In this document: positions 42,192-50,040 of the stretch, piece after piece | How positions within the stretch are numbered: the stretch's first letter is position 1 | Layout: every line of letters begins with the position of its first letter | Notes under the pieces: generated by a model | The model's input: the letters and a program-made list of their open reading frames with translations, nothing else | Told to the model about the DNA's origin: nothing | The model's database searches: none | Made by a program: the position numbers and the translations under genes | Assembly (NCBI GenBank): GCA_944325825.1 | Contig: CALVBP010000010.1 | Span: forward strand, 1 to 63,509 | DNA from: Candidatus Gastranaerophilales bacterium | GTDB taxonomy: Bacteria > Cyanobacteriota > Vampirovibrionia > Gastranaerophilales > Gastranaerophilaceae | Direction of reading: 5' to 3' | DNA: 63,509 bases

Positions 42192-43463
42192 ATGAAAAAA
42201 TTACCTTATAAAATAAGGCTGACAATTGCAGGAATTGTTTTAATACTCACTGCTCTTGCTGTATGGGGAGTGGTTAGATATCCTCTGGATACACAGTTTG
42301 CGGCATTATTTCAAAGAACGGTTTTTGACTTTTCTCTTCCGGCTGTAATTATTTTAGCGGGGCTTGTACTTCTGACTCTTGTCTTCGGGAGATTTTATTG
42401 TTCTTTGTTATGTCCTTTCGGAATCCTTCAGGAGTTTACTGCTTTTATCTTCAGGAGAAAAAACAATCCGGTCGGGAATTATAAGTTTAAATATATTATA
42501 GCTGCTCTGACCTTTGGTGCTTTGATTGGCGGAACCGCATTATTTATAAGATACATTGAGCCTTATACTATATTTGGTTCGGCTTTTAGCCTGTCAATCT
42601 TCGGGCTTGTTGCGGCGATACTTGTGTTAGTTTTGGTTTCTTTCAAAAACCGATTTTTTTGCACAAATATTTGTCCTGTAGGAGCTGTTTTAGGTCTTTT
42701 ATCTAAAATTTCTTTTAATAAGATTTATATTGACCGGAACAGCTGTGTATCTTGCGGTCTTTGTGAAAAATCTTGCCCTGCCGGATGTATAGATTCAAAG
42801 AAAAAACAAGTTGATAATGAAATCTGTTTAAAATGTCTAAAATGTATAGGAGAGTGCAGAAAAGATGCTATAAAATTTGGAATTCCGCCAAAAGGGGAGC
42901 TAAAATTTAATTTTAAAAGGCGCGAATTTATTAAGGCAGCTTCTATCCTTGCAGTATTCGGGCTTGCTATAAAAGCCGGGGCGGAAATTGCGGTTAATAC
43001 TGCAAAAATGTTTAAAGATGTAATTTTACCGCCGGGAGCAAAAGACGAAAACAGGATGTTTAATAAATGTTTAAACTGCAATCTATGTGTAGAAAATTGT
43101 CCGAATAAAATTATTGTTAAAGCCGATAACGATTTTGAAACGGTTCATCTTAATTACAGCAAGGGAAAAGGTTTCTGTGATTTTAACTGTATCAAATGCT
43201 CGGAAGTCTGTCCTTCAGGTGCGATTAAGAAAATTAATCTTGAAGAAAAGCAGAAAACCAGAATCGGTATGGCAATGATAACTGAAAGGTGTGCAAAATG
43301 CGGAATATGTATTTATGAATGTCCGACCGGAGCAATATATAGAAATAAGGATGGATTAACTGTTATAGACGGGGCAAAATGCATTGGATGCGGCAAATGT
43401 AAAAAATCGTGCCCTGAAAATGCAATAGAAATATTTGCGGTAAGAGAACAGGTAGTGGTATAA
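42192..43463 (+). CDS. NapH/NapG-type membrane polyferredoxin fusion
   Basis: 423 residues. The N-terminal half has four to five membrane helices with the two CxxxCP motifs of NapH-like proteins (FYCSLLCPFG and FCTNICPVG), followed by two ferredoxin clusters (CVSCGLCEKSCP, CLKCLKCIGEC). A second twin-arginine-like segment, KRREFIKAAS plus a hydrophobic stretch, lies at about residue 242. After it come four more clusters (CLNCNLCVENCP, CIKCSEVCP, CAKCGICIYECP, CIGCGKCKKSCP). It looks like a NapH and a NapG fused, keeping the NapG Tat signal as an internal anchor. It probably passes quinol electrons to the exported reductase. Confidence 0.9.
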   Translation: MKKLPYKIRLTIAGIVLILTALAVWGVVRYPLDTQFAALFQRTVFDFSLPAVIILAGLVLLTLVFGRFYCSLLCPFGILQEFTAFIFRRKNNPVGNYKFKYIIAALTFGALIGGTALFIRYIEPYTIFGSAFSLSIFGLVAAILVLVLVSFKNRFFCTNICPVGAVLGLLSKISFNKIYIDRNSCVSCGLCEKSCPAGCIDSKKKQVDNEICLKCLKCIGECRKDAIKFGIPPKGELKFNFKRREFIKAASILAVFGLAIKAGAEIAVNTAKMFKDVILPPGAKDENRMFNKCLNCNLCVENCPNKIIVKADNDFETVHLNYSKGKGFCDFNCIKCSEVCPSGAIKKINLEEKQKTRIGMAMITERCAKCGICIYECPTGAIYRNKDGLTVIDGAKCIGCGKCKKSCPENAIEIFAVREQVVV

Positions 43464-43487
43464 TTTTTTGTAAAAGGAGAAACGGAT

Positions 43488-43721
43488 ATGTCATTAGGAA
43501 TAACAGAAATTACTTTAATATTAGTTGTTATACTTTTGCTTTTTGGCGGGAAAAGAATTCCTGAGCTTGCAAGAGCTTTAGGAAGGGCATCTTATGAGTA
43601 TAAAAAAGCTAAAGACATTATCAAAAAAGAGGCAAACGGAATAAAAGAATCTCTGGAGGATTCTGCCGATAAACCCCAAGAATACCAGCTAAAAGACGAT
43701 GTGAATGCTCCGCAAGTATAA
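43488..43721 (+). CDS. tatA: twin-arginine translocase subunit TatA/TatE
   Basis: 77 residues: a short N-terminal membrane helix ([15 protein letters not shown]), the FGGKRIPEL hinge with the conserved Phe-Gly, an amphipathic helix ([16 protein letters not shown]) and an acidic tail. It forms the size-variable pore component of the Tat system. Ribosome site AAAGGAGAAA. It lies 24 bases after the polyferredoxin and two bases before tatC. Confidence 0.95.
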   Translation: MSLGITEITLILVVILLLFGGKRIPELARALGRASYEYKKAKDIIKKEANGIKESLEDSADKPQEYQLKDDVNAPQV

Positions 43722-43723
43722 TT

Positions 43724-44437
43724 ATGCCCGAGACTGATGACAACGAAAGTTTAATTTCACATATAGAGGCATTGCGTTCAACGATTTTGAAGTGTTTGAC
43801 CGCAATAGCTGTTGTTTTACCGTTTACATTTTTTATTGCTCCAAAAGCTTTAAATCTTTTTATAGATATAATTATTGCTGGTAGTCCTGTTAAACTAAAT
43901 TATTTTTCGCCGATGGAAGTTTTTTTAATTCAGATTAAGACGGCGATAATTTTGGATATTATTCTGTGTTTCCCTTATATTATTATTAAGGTTTGGGATT
44001 TCGTGCTGCCGGCTCTTTATGAGAACGAAAAGAAGATTATTAAGCCTGTAATTATATTATCAACGACTTTATTTATAGCTGGAATGCTTTTTTGTACATT
44101 TGTTATTTTACCTCTTATAATCCGCTTTGGTCTAAGTTTTGCGACCCCTAACATTCAGGCTGTGTTCGGGATATCAAATATAGTAACACTTTCTCTCTGG
44201 ATGGCGGTTGCCTTCGGGGCGATGTTTCAGATTCCTCTTGTTGTGTACTATCTTATAAAATTTGAGGTGATTGAATATGAAACTGTAAGCGACAAAAGGC
44301 CTTACGTTATTGTTATTTTACTGATATTAGCCGCAATATTTACCCCGCCTGATGTTGTGAGCCAGATTTTACTTTTTATTCCGACATACGCTCTTTTTGA
44401 ACTCGGACTGCTGTTTGCCCGAAAGAGCAGAAAGTAA
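43724..44437 (+). CDS. tatC: twin-arginine translocase subunit TatC
   Basis: 237 residues with six membrane helices; the receptor for Tat signal peptides. It shows the N-terminal HIEALR motif (HLxELR in the family), the SPMEVFLIQIK region, the periplasmic Pro/Phe segments (FAGMLF-type AGMLFCTFVI) and GAMFQIPLVVYYL. The gene begins two bases after the tatA stop. Together with the two upstream genes this is a self-contained export and electron-transfer unit. Confidence 0.94.
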   Translation: MPETDDNESLISHIEALRSTILKCLTAIAVVLPFTFFIAPKALNLFIDIIIAGSPVKLNYFSPMEVFLIQIKTAIILDIILCFPYIIIKVWDFVLPALYENEKKIIKPVIILSTTLFIAGMLFCTFVILPLIIRFGLSFATPNIQAVFGISNIVTLSLWMAVAFGAMFQIPLVVYYLIKFEVIEYETVSDKRPYVIVILLILAAIFTPPDVVSQILLFIPTYALFELGLLFARKSRK

Positions 44438-44605
44438 CTGAATTTAAATAAATATTTCGGGAGTTTAATTCCCTCAAACACGCTCACGATTCCGCCTTCC
44501 GCTATTGTTTCGGGAGCAAAACTCCCTCCTGACGTTTTAGCTTGTATTTTTACTTACGTGCCAGCTTTATATATTTACTTTCCTCTTCCCTGTATTTACC
44601 CCCTC

Positions 44606-44636
44606 TTGACTAAGAGGTACTATTAAGTGGTAAAAT
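44606..44636 (+). promoter_or_regulatory. possible promoter of the lar operon
   Basis: TTGACT (44606-44611) and TAAAAT (44631-44636), 19 bases apart. The -35 box lies in the loop of a small hairpin CCTCTT/AGAGG. Transcription would start at or very near the larB ATG, and no ribosome site is visible, so the mRNA may be leaderless. Confidence 0.35.
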
Positions 44637-44642
44637 TAAATT

Positions 44643-45326
44643 ATGGATAAATATATAGATTTAGGGTATGCAAAGTTAGATATAGAGCGAGGAAGACGGA
44701 GAGGGTTTTCTGAAGCAGTTTTTTGTGAGTGCAAGACTAATGAGCAGTTAGCAGGAATTTTTGAAAGTTTTAAGGCTGCAGGTGAAAATATTATCGGAAC
44801 AAGAGCAAGTGAAGAACAGTTTAATTTCCTCCGGCAAAAGCTTCCGGAATTAACATATAACCGAGAAGGAAGGGTTCTTACATTAATACAAAACGAGATA
44901 ATAAAAGTTGGCGAGGTCGCTGTTTGTACAGGCGGTACCGGAGATATTCCGGTGGCTGAAGAAGCGGCTTTAACGGCAGAATTTTTCGGAAGCAATGTAG
45001 AACGGTATTACGATGTAGGGGTAGCGGGAATTCACAGACTTTTTGATAAAATAGATGAAATTAGAAAAGCAAGTGTAATTATAGCAGTGGCCGGCATGGA
45101 GGGAGCTTTAGGCGGAATTATAGCCGGGCTGGTTGACGTTCCGGTTATTGCAGTTCCGACTTCTGTCGGGTATGGTTCATCTTTTAAAGGTTTATCTGCT
45201 CTTCTTACTATGCTGAATTCATGTGCTGAAGGTATGACGGTTGTGAATATTGACAACGGATTTAATGCCGGTTATAGTGCCAATCAGATTAATCGGGCAA
45301 TAAATCGGGGAGCAGAAGGAGAATAA
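44643..45326 (+). CDS. larB: nickel-pincer cofactor synthesis protein LarB
   Basis: 227 residues of the AIR-carboxylase (PurE-like) superfamily. LarB carboxylates nicotinic acid adenine dinucleotide, the first step towards the nickel-pincer nucleotide cofactor. The core motifs TGGTGDIPVAEEAALTAEFFG, DVGVAGIHR and the IAVAGMEGALGGIIAGL / VPTSVGYGSSFKG segments (quoted in parts) are characteristic. It lies directly before larC with no gap. There is no clear ribosome site before its ATG. Confidence 0.94.
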   Translation: MDKYIDLGYAKLDIERGRRRGFSEAVFCECKTNEQLAGIFESFKAAGENIIGTRASEEQFNFLRQKLPELTYNREGRVLTLIQNEIIKVGEVAVCTGGTGDIPVAEEAALTAEFFGSNVERYYDVGVAGIHRLFDKIDEIRKASVIIAVAGMEGALGGIIAGLVDVPVIAVPTSVGYGSSFKGLSALLTMLNSCAEGMTVVNIDNGFNAGYSANQINRAINRGAEGE

Positions 45327-46115
45327 ATGGATTTATATTTTGAGTGTAAATCAGGAATTTCAGGTGATATGTCGGTAGGTGCACTATTAGATTTAGGTGC
45401 ATCTAGAGACAAATTAGAAAGAGCCTTAAAATCTATTAACCTTGAAGATGAGTTTGAATATAAGATTACAGAGATGATGGTTAATTCAATTAAATCAACA
45501 GATTTTGATGTGATTATAAAAGAAGAAGATTCTCATTGTCATAAACATAAGCACCATCATGAAGGGGGCGGGCATTGCCGCTGCCATGAACATGGGCAAG
45601 GACATATTCACCGCAATTTGGAGGATGTTAATAAAATTATTGATAGGGCTGATACGGTTGAAGAAGCTAAAAATTTAGCAAAAAAGATTTTCAGAATTGT
45701 AGCAGAGGCGGAAGCGAGAGTTCATAATAAAGATATCAGCGAAGTACATTTTCATGAAGTCGGGGCAATTGATTCTATTGCGGATATATTAAGTTTTTCA
45801 GTGTTGTATGAGGATTTAAACCCGGATCGTGTTTATTTTTCTGCCCTGACAGAAGGACAGGGGTTTGTCGAGTGCTGTCATGGAGTTCTTCCGGTTCCGG
45901 TGCCTGCTGTTTGTGAGATTGTTTCAAGATACAGCTTGCCGGTAAAAATCAGTGATAATAACGGCGAGATGATAACTCCTACTGGTGCTGCGATAGCTGC
46001 AGCTTTATATACCGGAGAAAGACTGCCTGAAGAGATTATTATAGAAAAAGTCGGGTACGGAAAAGGTAAAAGACCTTATAAAAATCCGGTTTTACGAGTA
46101 ATGAAATTAAAATAA
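45327..46115 (+). CDS. larC: nickel insertion protein LarC, LarC1 part only
   Basis: 262 residues. LarC inserts nickel into the pincer nucleotide using CTP. The N-terminal SGISGDMSVGALLDLGA motif, a His/Cys-rich insert (about 73-96), the EVHFHEVGAIDSIADI motif and the ITPTGAA and GYGKGKRPYKNPV segments belong to the LarC1 region. Full LarC is about 420 residues; here the frame stops after VMKLK. The CbiM-like gene begins 12 bases later, so there is no room for LarC2. The ATG directly follows the larB stop. Confidence 0.9.
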   Translation: MDLYFECKSGISGDMSVGALLDLGASRDKLERALKSINLEDEFEYKITEMMVNSIKSTDFDVIIKEEDSHCHKHKHHHEGGGHCRCHEHGQGHIHRNLEDVNKIIDRADTVEEAKNLAKKIFRIVAEAEARVHNKDISEVHFHEVGAIDSIADILSFSVLYEDLNPDRVYFSALTEGQGFVECCHGVLPVPVPAVCEIVSRYSLPVKISDNNGEMITPTGAAIAAALYTGERLPEEIIIEKVGYGKGKRPYKNPVLRVMKLK

Positions 46116-46127
46116 AGGAGGAAATAT

Positions 46128-47039
46128 ATGCATTTAGGGAACTCAATTATATGTCCGGTAACGGGTATACCTATGATTTTAGCAGCTGGAGCTGCCGCAA
46201 TATATGCTTTAAAAAAATCAAGTAAAGATTTTTCGGGGAGTAAAATTTTACCGGCAATTTCTGTCACGGCATTTGTTTTTGCGCTTCAGATGATTAATTT
46301 TTCTATTCCGGGAACCGGTTCAAGCGGGCATATTGTGGGAGGTATTTTGCTTGCTGCATTATTAGGTCCATCTGTCGGATTTCTTGCCATGTGCGGAATT
46401 TTGTTAGTTCAGGCTTTCTTTTTTGCAGATGGCGGACTTTTAGCTCTCGGATGTAATATTTTTAATATGGGATTTTTAGCAAGTTTTGTAGTATATCCTG
46501 TTATTTTTAAGCCTCTGATGGAGAAGAATCATCGGGTTTTAGGTGCATTTTTAGCTTCTGTTATGGCATTACAGCTGGGCTCACTTGCTGTTGTCGCTGA
46601 GGCCTGGGCTTCAGGAAGCTTGACTTTTCATCCTGCAATGTTTGCAGGTTTGATGCAGGGAATACATCTTGCAATAGGAATTGCGGAAGGGATATTTACT
46701 GCTGTTATTGTTGTATTAGCTAATAAAACTGAACTTTCAAAAAAGTTTTCTTATTCACTTTGCGGAATTTCGTTAGTTCTTTCGGGATTTATAGCTCAAT
46801 ATGCTTCAACCAAGCCTGACGGGCTTGAGTGGTCGCTTCTTAAAATGTCAGAGTCATTTACTTACCAGACTCAAGGGTATTTGTATTCTATGTTTGAATA
46901 CATACAGACAAAAACAGCGGTATTATCAAACATTCCGGATACATTTGCAAATTTAAGCGGACTTATAATTCTTTCTGTGTTAATGTTTGGTGTATATTCA
47001 GTTATAATGTTCAAAAATAAAGAATATGGAAAGCAATAA
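46128..47039 (+). CDS. CbiM/NikM-type nickel or cobalt transport permease
   Basis: 303 residues with about eight membrane segments. An energy-coupling-factor-type substrate-binding permease. The conserved second-position His (MHLGNSI), which ligands the metal in NikM/CbiM, is present, as are GILLAALLGPSVGFLAMCG and the GGLLALGCNIFNMG motif. The position between larC and larE points to nickel. No ATPase or coupling subunit is adjacent. Ribosome site AAAGGAGGAAA. It overlaps larE by 14 bases. Confidence 0.9.
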   Translation: MHLGNSIICPVTGIPMILAAGAAAIYALKKSSKDFSGSKILPAISVTAFVFALQMINFSIPGTGSSGHIVGGILLAALLGPSVGFLAMCGILLVQAFFFADGGLLALGCNIFNMGFLASFVVYPVIFKPLMEKNHRVLGAFLASVMALQLGSLAVVAEAWASGSLTFHPAMFAGLMQGIHLAIGIAEGIFTAVIVVLANKTELSKKFSYSLCGISLVLSGFIAQYASTKPDGLEWSLLKMSESFTYQTQGYLYSMFEYIQTKTAVLSNIPDTFANLSGLIILSVLMFGVYSVIMFKNKEYGKQ

Positions 47040-47811
47040 GCTTAAAGAACTGAAAAAATATTTATTAAGTCTGAAGGAGCAAGGTATATGTCTTGCTTTT
47101 TCAGGTGGTGTTGACAGCGCATTTTTGCTTTATTTGTGCAAAGATTTAAATCCTCTTGCCGTTACTGTAAAGTCTATTTTTCAAACCGAAGAGGAAATTG
47201 AATTCACAGCGGCTTTTTGTAGAAAATATAATATAAAACATAAAGTGATTACTTTTAACCCGCTTGATGACAACGAAATTTCAACGAATCCTAAAGACAG
47301 GTGCTACAAATGTAAAAATAGGATATTTGCTCTTGTAAAAAGAGAATCTCTTCAGTACGGGTTTAGTAATGTTCTTGACGGAACTAATTATGATGACTTA
47401 AATGTCTATAGACCGGGTTTAAAGGTTTTAAATGAACTCAAAATAATTTCACCTTTTGCAAAATTTGGAATAACTAAAAAAGAGATTCGTGAATTTGCAA
47501 AAGCTGATGGTCTTGATTTTTACGATAAACCTTCAAATCCTTGTGCGGCGACAAGGTTTCCGTACGGTACAGATTTAACTGAAGAAATGGTAAATAAGGT
47601 GAAAGCCGCGGAAAGATTTCTAAAAGCGCAAGGCTTTAGTGATTTGAGGGCACGGGTGCATAGAGAGATTTTAAGACTGGAAATACCGAAATCCGACTTT
47701 TATCCATTTTTAGACAAGAAAAATGAAATAGTTCCGGAATTAAAAACTCTCGGGTACAGATATATCACCCTTGATATAGAAGGTTTAAGGCAAGGCAGTA
47801 TGGATAATTAG
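47026..47811 (+). CDS. larE: ATP-dependent sulfur transferase LarE
   Basis: 261 residues. A PP-loop enzyme that adenylates the LarB product and converts its carboxylates to thiocarboxylates. PP-loop SGGVDS lies at residues 26-31, then DRCYKCK, DGTNYDD and the NPCAATRFPYG motif. The last contains the only Cys near residue 175, matching the single-Cys LarE type that sacrifices its own sulfur rather than the iron-sulfur type with extra cysteines. It is the last gene of the lar operon. larA (lactate racemase) is not in the window. Confidence 0.94.
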   Translation: MESNKLKELKKYLLSLKEQGICLAFSGGVDSAFLLYLCKDLNPLAVTVKSIFQTEEEIEFTAAFCRKYNIKHKVITFNPLDDNEISTNPKDRCYKCKNRIFALVKRESLQYGFSNVLDGTNYDDLNVYRPGLKVLNELKIISPFAKFGITKKEIREFAKADGLDFYDKPSNPCAATRFPYGTDLTEEMVNKVKAAERFLKAQGFSDLRARVHREILRLEIPKSDFYPFLDKKNEIVPELKTLGYRYITLDIEGLRQGSMDN

Positions 47812-48713
47812 TTTCTTTTGCCGAGATTCTGTGAAATTAATATTGCTGCAATCATAAGGGCACAGCCAGTGAGTTCTCTAAAACTTAGAGTTTCACCCAG
47901 AAGAAGACATCCGCCTATGACAGCAAAAACAGCTTCACTGCTTAAAATAAGAGTTCCTAAAACAGGAGATGCGGCTTTATATCCGAAAGTTTGAAGAGTA
48001 TACGCAATTCCCGTTACTATAACGCCTATAAAGAGAATCGGTTTCCATCCCGCAAGAATAGGTGTGAGTGCCGGATTTTCCAGTATAAACATTAATGGCG
48101 CAGAAAGTAACCCCGCAACAAGAAATTGTGCGCAAGATAGTTCAAGGGCGTTAGTTTTCTTTGAAAAATAGCTTAAAACCATTATATGAACCGCAAAGAA
48201 AAATGCACTTAAAAGAAGAAAAATATCCCAGAGTTCAAATTGAAGTGCAGATTTTGCACACAAAAGATATAAACCGATAAGAGCAATAATAATACTTAAA
48301 ATAAGGTTTTTTCCGATTTTATGGTTGAAAAACATTGCAAGAATCGGAACAAATATTATATACAAAGATGTGATAAATCCGGCTTTTCCTGCTTCTGCAT
48401 AAATCATACAATACTGATTAACCGAAAGCGCCAAGAAAAGAGCTATTCCGGCACATGTTCCGCCTTTAACAAGTTCTCCTATCGGGAAACGCTTCCCGTT
48501 AGGTGAAATAAATTTTTTGTATATTATTGCAGTAGGTAAAAGGACAAGAAACCCGATAAATTCTCTTAAAGTATTAAAAGTAAACGGCCCCACATAATCC
48601 ATTCCGACTTTTTGAGCAACAAAAGACAACCCTGAAATGATTGCTGTTAAAAGCAGGGCAAGGTTACAACATATGCAAAGCCGTCTGAAGGCCTCTTTGC
48701 TCATTATTATCAT
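47808..48713 (-). CDS. EamA/DMT-family transporter
   Basis: 301 residues, ten predicted membrane helices in two EamA halves (SGLSFVAQKVGMDYVGPFTF and the second half ending GETLSFRELTGCALMIAAILI). A metabolite exporter of the drug/metabolite superfamily with unknown substrate. I use the ATG at 48713, which has GGAAGGA ten bases upstream; a longer frame adds a polar tail without support. It converges on larE with a four-base overlap. Confidence 0.88.
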   Translation of the reverse strand: MIIMSKEAFRRLCICCNLALLLTAIISGLSFVAQKVGMDYVGPFTFNTLREFIGFLVLLPTAIIYKKFISPNGKRFPIGELVKGGTCAGIALFLALSVNQYCMIYAEAGKAGFITSLYIIFVPILAMFFNHKIGKNLILSIIIALIGLYLLCAKSALQFELWDIFLLLSAFFFAVHIMVLSYFSKKTNALELSCAQFLVAGLLSAPLMFILENPALTPILAGWKPILFIGVIVTGIAYTLQTFGYKAASPVLGTLILSSEAVFAVIGGCLLLGETLSFRELTGCALMIAAILISQNLGKRN

Positions 48714-48795
48714 GCTTGGATTTTCCTTCCGGTAAACATTATACGATAAGCATAAAGAAGTAGCAAAAAAAATATTTACGTTCTTTTGCAAAGAT

Positions 48796-49464
48796 ATGGA
48801 CAGGATTACTTTTAAAGCAAATATTAATATTAATTATTTAAAACTGAATGAAGGTTTTGCCAAAGATAAAAGATTTATACAAAATAGTGTTAATAGAGCA
48901 AATATTTATAGGGTATTAAATCAGATAAAGTCTTTTACTCAAATGAAAGAAGACTCTCTGGTGGATATTCAGCCAAGAATTGATAATAATATTTTAAACC
49001 TTATTTGTACTGTAGAAGATAAGACAAGGGAAGTCCGTTCCGTGATTGCCGAACGTTCTGCAAGAAAGATTGCAGAAGAACCGGAGTTTGCTCAAAGATT
49101 TGTTTCTAATATTAAATCTGCAATCCAAAATGTTGAAGTGGTGAAGAAAGATTTATCAAGAATCAGGCAGTTTATTTCAAATTTAAAAACTATTGACGAA
49201 ACAAATCTAACCCGAAACCTGTCAGGCTATATGCTTGAACATTTACAAAAAAATAATAATCCTACAGATAGGATAATTTCTATTCTTAAAGGAATAGAAG
49301 AACAATTCTCCAATGAACAGAATATTGTTTCACTAATTAGAAACCCGCTCGTTAATAATTCCAGAAAACATTGTACATACTTCAGCCTGAAAAACACTCA
49401 TGGTGAAAAAACTATTCCCATTGCTCTATTTCTCAAAGATTCTGTAATTAATATATTCAAGTAA
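48796..49464 (+). CDS. tagged hypothetical protein (ITFKA)
   Basis: 222 residues. It begins MDRITFKAN, so the shared tag (residues 4-8) lies at the very N-terminus. The rest is soluble, helical and rich in Asn, Lys and Arg, with no catalytic motif. Several Arg-rich helices (ERSARKIAEEPEFAQRF, KDLSRIRQFISNLK) suggest binding. It is divergent from the EamA transporter and followed by the tRNA cluster on the opposite strand. No ribosome site is obvious. Confidence 0.65.
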   Translation: MDRITFKANININYLKLNEGFAKDKRFIQNSVNRANIYRVLNQIKSFTQMKEDSLVDIQPRIDNNILNLICTVEDKTREVRSVIAERSARKIAEEPEFAQRFVSNIKSAIQNVEVVKKDLSRIRQFISNLKTIDETNLTRNLSGYMLEHLQKNNNPTDRIISILKGIEEQFSNEQNIVSLIRNPLVNNSRKHCTYFSLKNTHGEKTIPIALFLKDSVINIFK

Positions 49465-49483
49465 TAGATGAATGACTATGTTT

Positions 49484-49538
49484 ACACCCGTCCGTCCGGA
49501 AATCCGCCGAACCACATAAAATCCTTCGGATTGGGTGT
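49484..49538. other. small inverted-repeat structure near the tRNA cluster
   Basis: ACACCC (49484-49489) can pair with GGGTGT (49533-49538) and encloses two mini-hairpins (CGGA/TCCG near 49497-49506 and ATCC/GGAT at 49521-49531), giving a three-way-junction shape. It lies between the preceding gene and the tRNA terminator. It may be a small RNA or a repeat remnant; the evidence is slight. Confidence 0.25.
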
Positions 49539-49560
49539 TTCTCATCCTACCCTTTTAAAC

Positions 49561-49585
49561 AAAAAAAGACTCCGCAAGGAGTCTT
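49561..49585 (-). terminator. terminator of the tRNA operon
   Basis: On the minus strand, AAGACTCC / GGAGTCTT with a TTGC loop followed by seven T. It lies nine bases after the tRNA-Tyr 3' end. Confidence 0.92.
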
Positions 49586-49593
49586 GATAAATT

Positions 49594-49676
49594 TGGGCAG
49601 GGGTGGATTCGAACCACCGTACACTCTCGTGAACAGATTTACAGTCTGTCGCCTTTAGCCACTCGGCCACCTACCC
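49594..49676 (-). tRNA. tRNA-Tyr (anticodon GTA)
   Basis: A complete 83-base class II tRNA with a long variable arm. Acceptor GGGTAGG / CCTGCCC, anticodon loop CTGTAAA, T-loop TTCGAAT, discriminator A, no encoded CCA. It is last in a three-tRNA transcript. Confidence 0.96.
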
Positions 49677-49701
49677 TTATTCAGTTTTCATTTTTTTAAT
49701 A

Positions 49702-49773
49702 TGCCTTTGACGGGATTTGAACCCGTGGCCTCTCCCTTACCAAGGGAGTGCGCTACCCCTGCGCCACAAAGGC
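49702..49773 (-). tRNA. tRNA-Thr (anticodon GGT)
   Basis: A 72-base cloverleaf. Acceptor GCCTTTG / CAAAGGC, D-arm GCGC / GCGC, anticodon loop TTGGTAA, T-loop TTCAAAT, discriminator A. It is the middle gene of the cluster. Confidence 0.96.
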
Positions 49774-49806
49774 AAACTCTGGGTACTATTCCTCTGTCAA
49801 AGAAAA

Positions 49807-49878
49807 AGCCGGTAATAGGAATCGAACCTACAACCTACGGTTTACAAAACCGTTGCTCTACCGTTGAGCTATACCGGC
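49807..49878 (-). tRNA. tRNA-Thr (anticodon TGT)
   Basis: A 72-base cloverleaf. Acceptor GCCGGTA / TACCGGC, D-arm GCTC / GAGC, anticodon loop TTTGTAA, T-loop TTCGATT, discriminator T. It is the first gene of the cluster, four bases after the predicted transcription start. Confidence 0.96.
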
Positions 49879-49888
49879 AACAAAACTA

Positions 49889-49917
49889 ATGATATAAGAA
49901 ACAAATCATATTGTCAA
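49889..49917 (-). promoter_or_regulatory. strong sigma-70 promoter for the tRNA operon
   Basis: On the minus strand, TTGACA (49917-49912), 17 bases, TATCAT (49894-49889). The -35 box is a perfect consensus. The start would fall near 49882. Confidence 0.85.
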
Positions 49918-49988
49918 CTTTGACTTTTTTAAACATATCCTTATATATTTATCAGCTCCATTAATCGGATGATTTTATCAGAAAATAT

Positions 49989-50015
49989 TAAAGTAACCCC
50001 GATAAACACCGATTA
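49989..50015 (+). promoter_or_regulatory. sigma-28 (FliA)-type flagellar promoter
   Basis: TAAAGTAA (49989-49996), 11 bases, ACCGATTA (50008-50015). The known consensus is TAAAGTTT-N11-GCCGATAA, so 12 of 16 box positions match at exact spacing. It lies 25 bases before the first rod gene, directly upstream of the flg cluster. Confidence 0.6.
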
Positions 50016-50040
50016 ACATGGGAGTAATGAGGTAAAATAT

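Noticed and set aside
45327..47039. Programmed frameshift joining larC to a LarC2 segment
   Set aside because: The next gene begins 12 bases after the larC stop and encodes a CbiM-type permease in full, so no LarC2 sequence exists to shift into.
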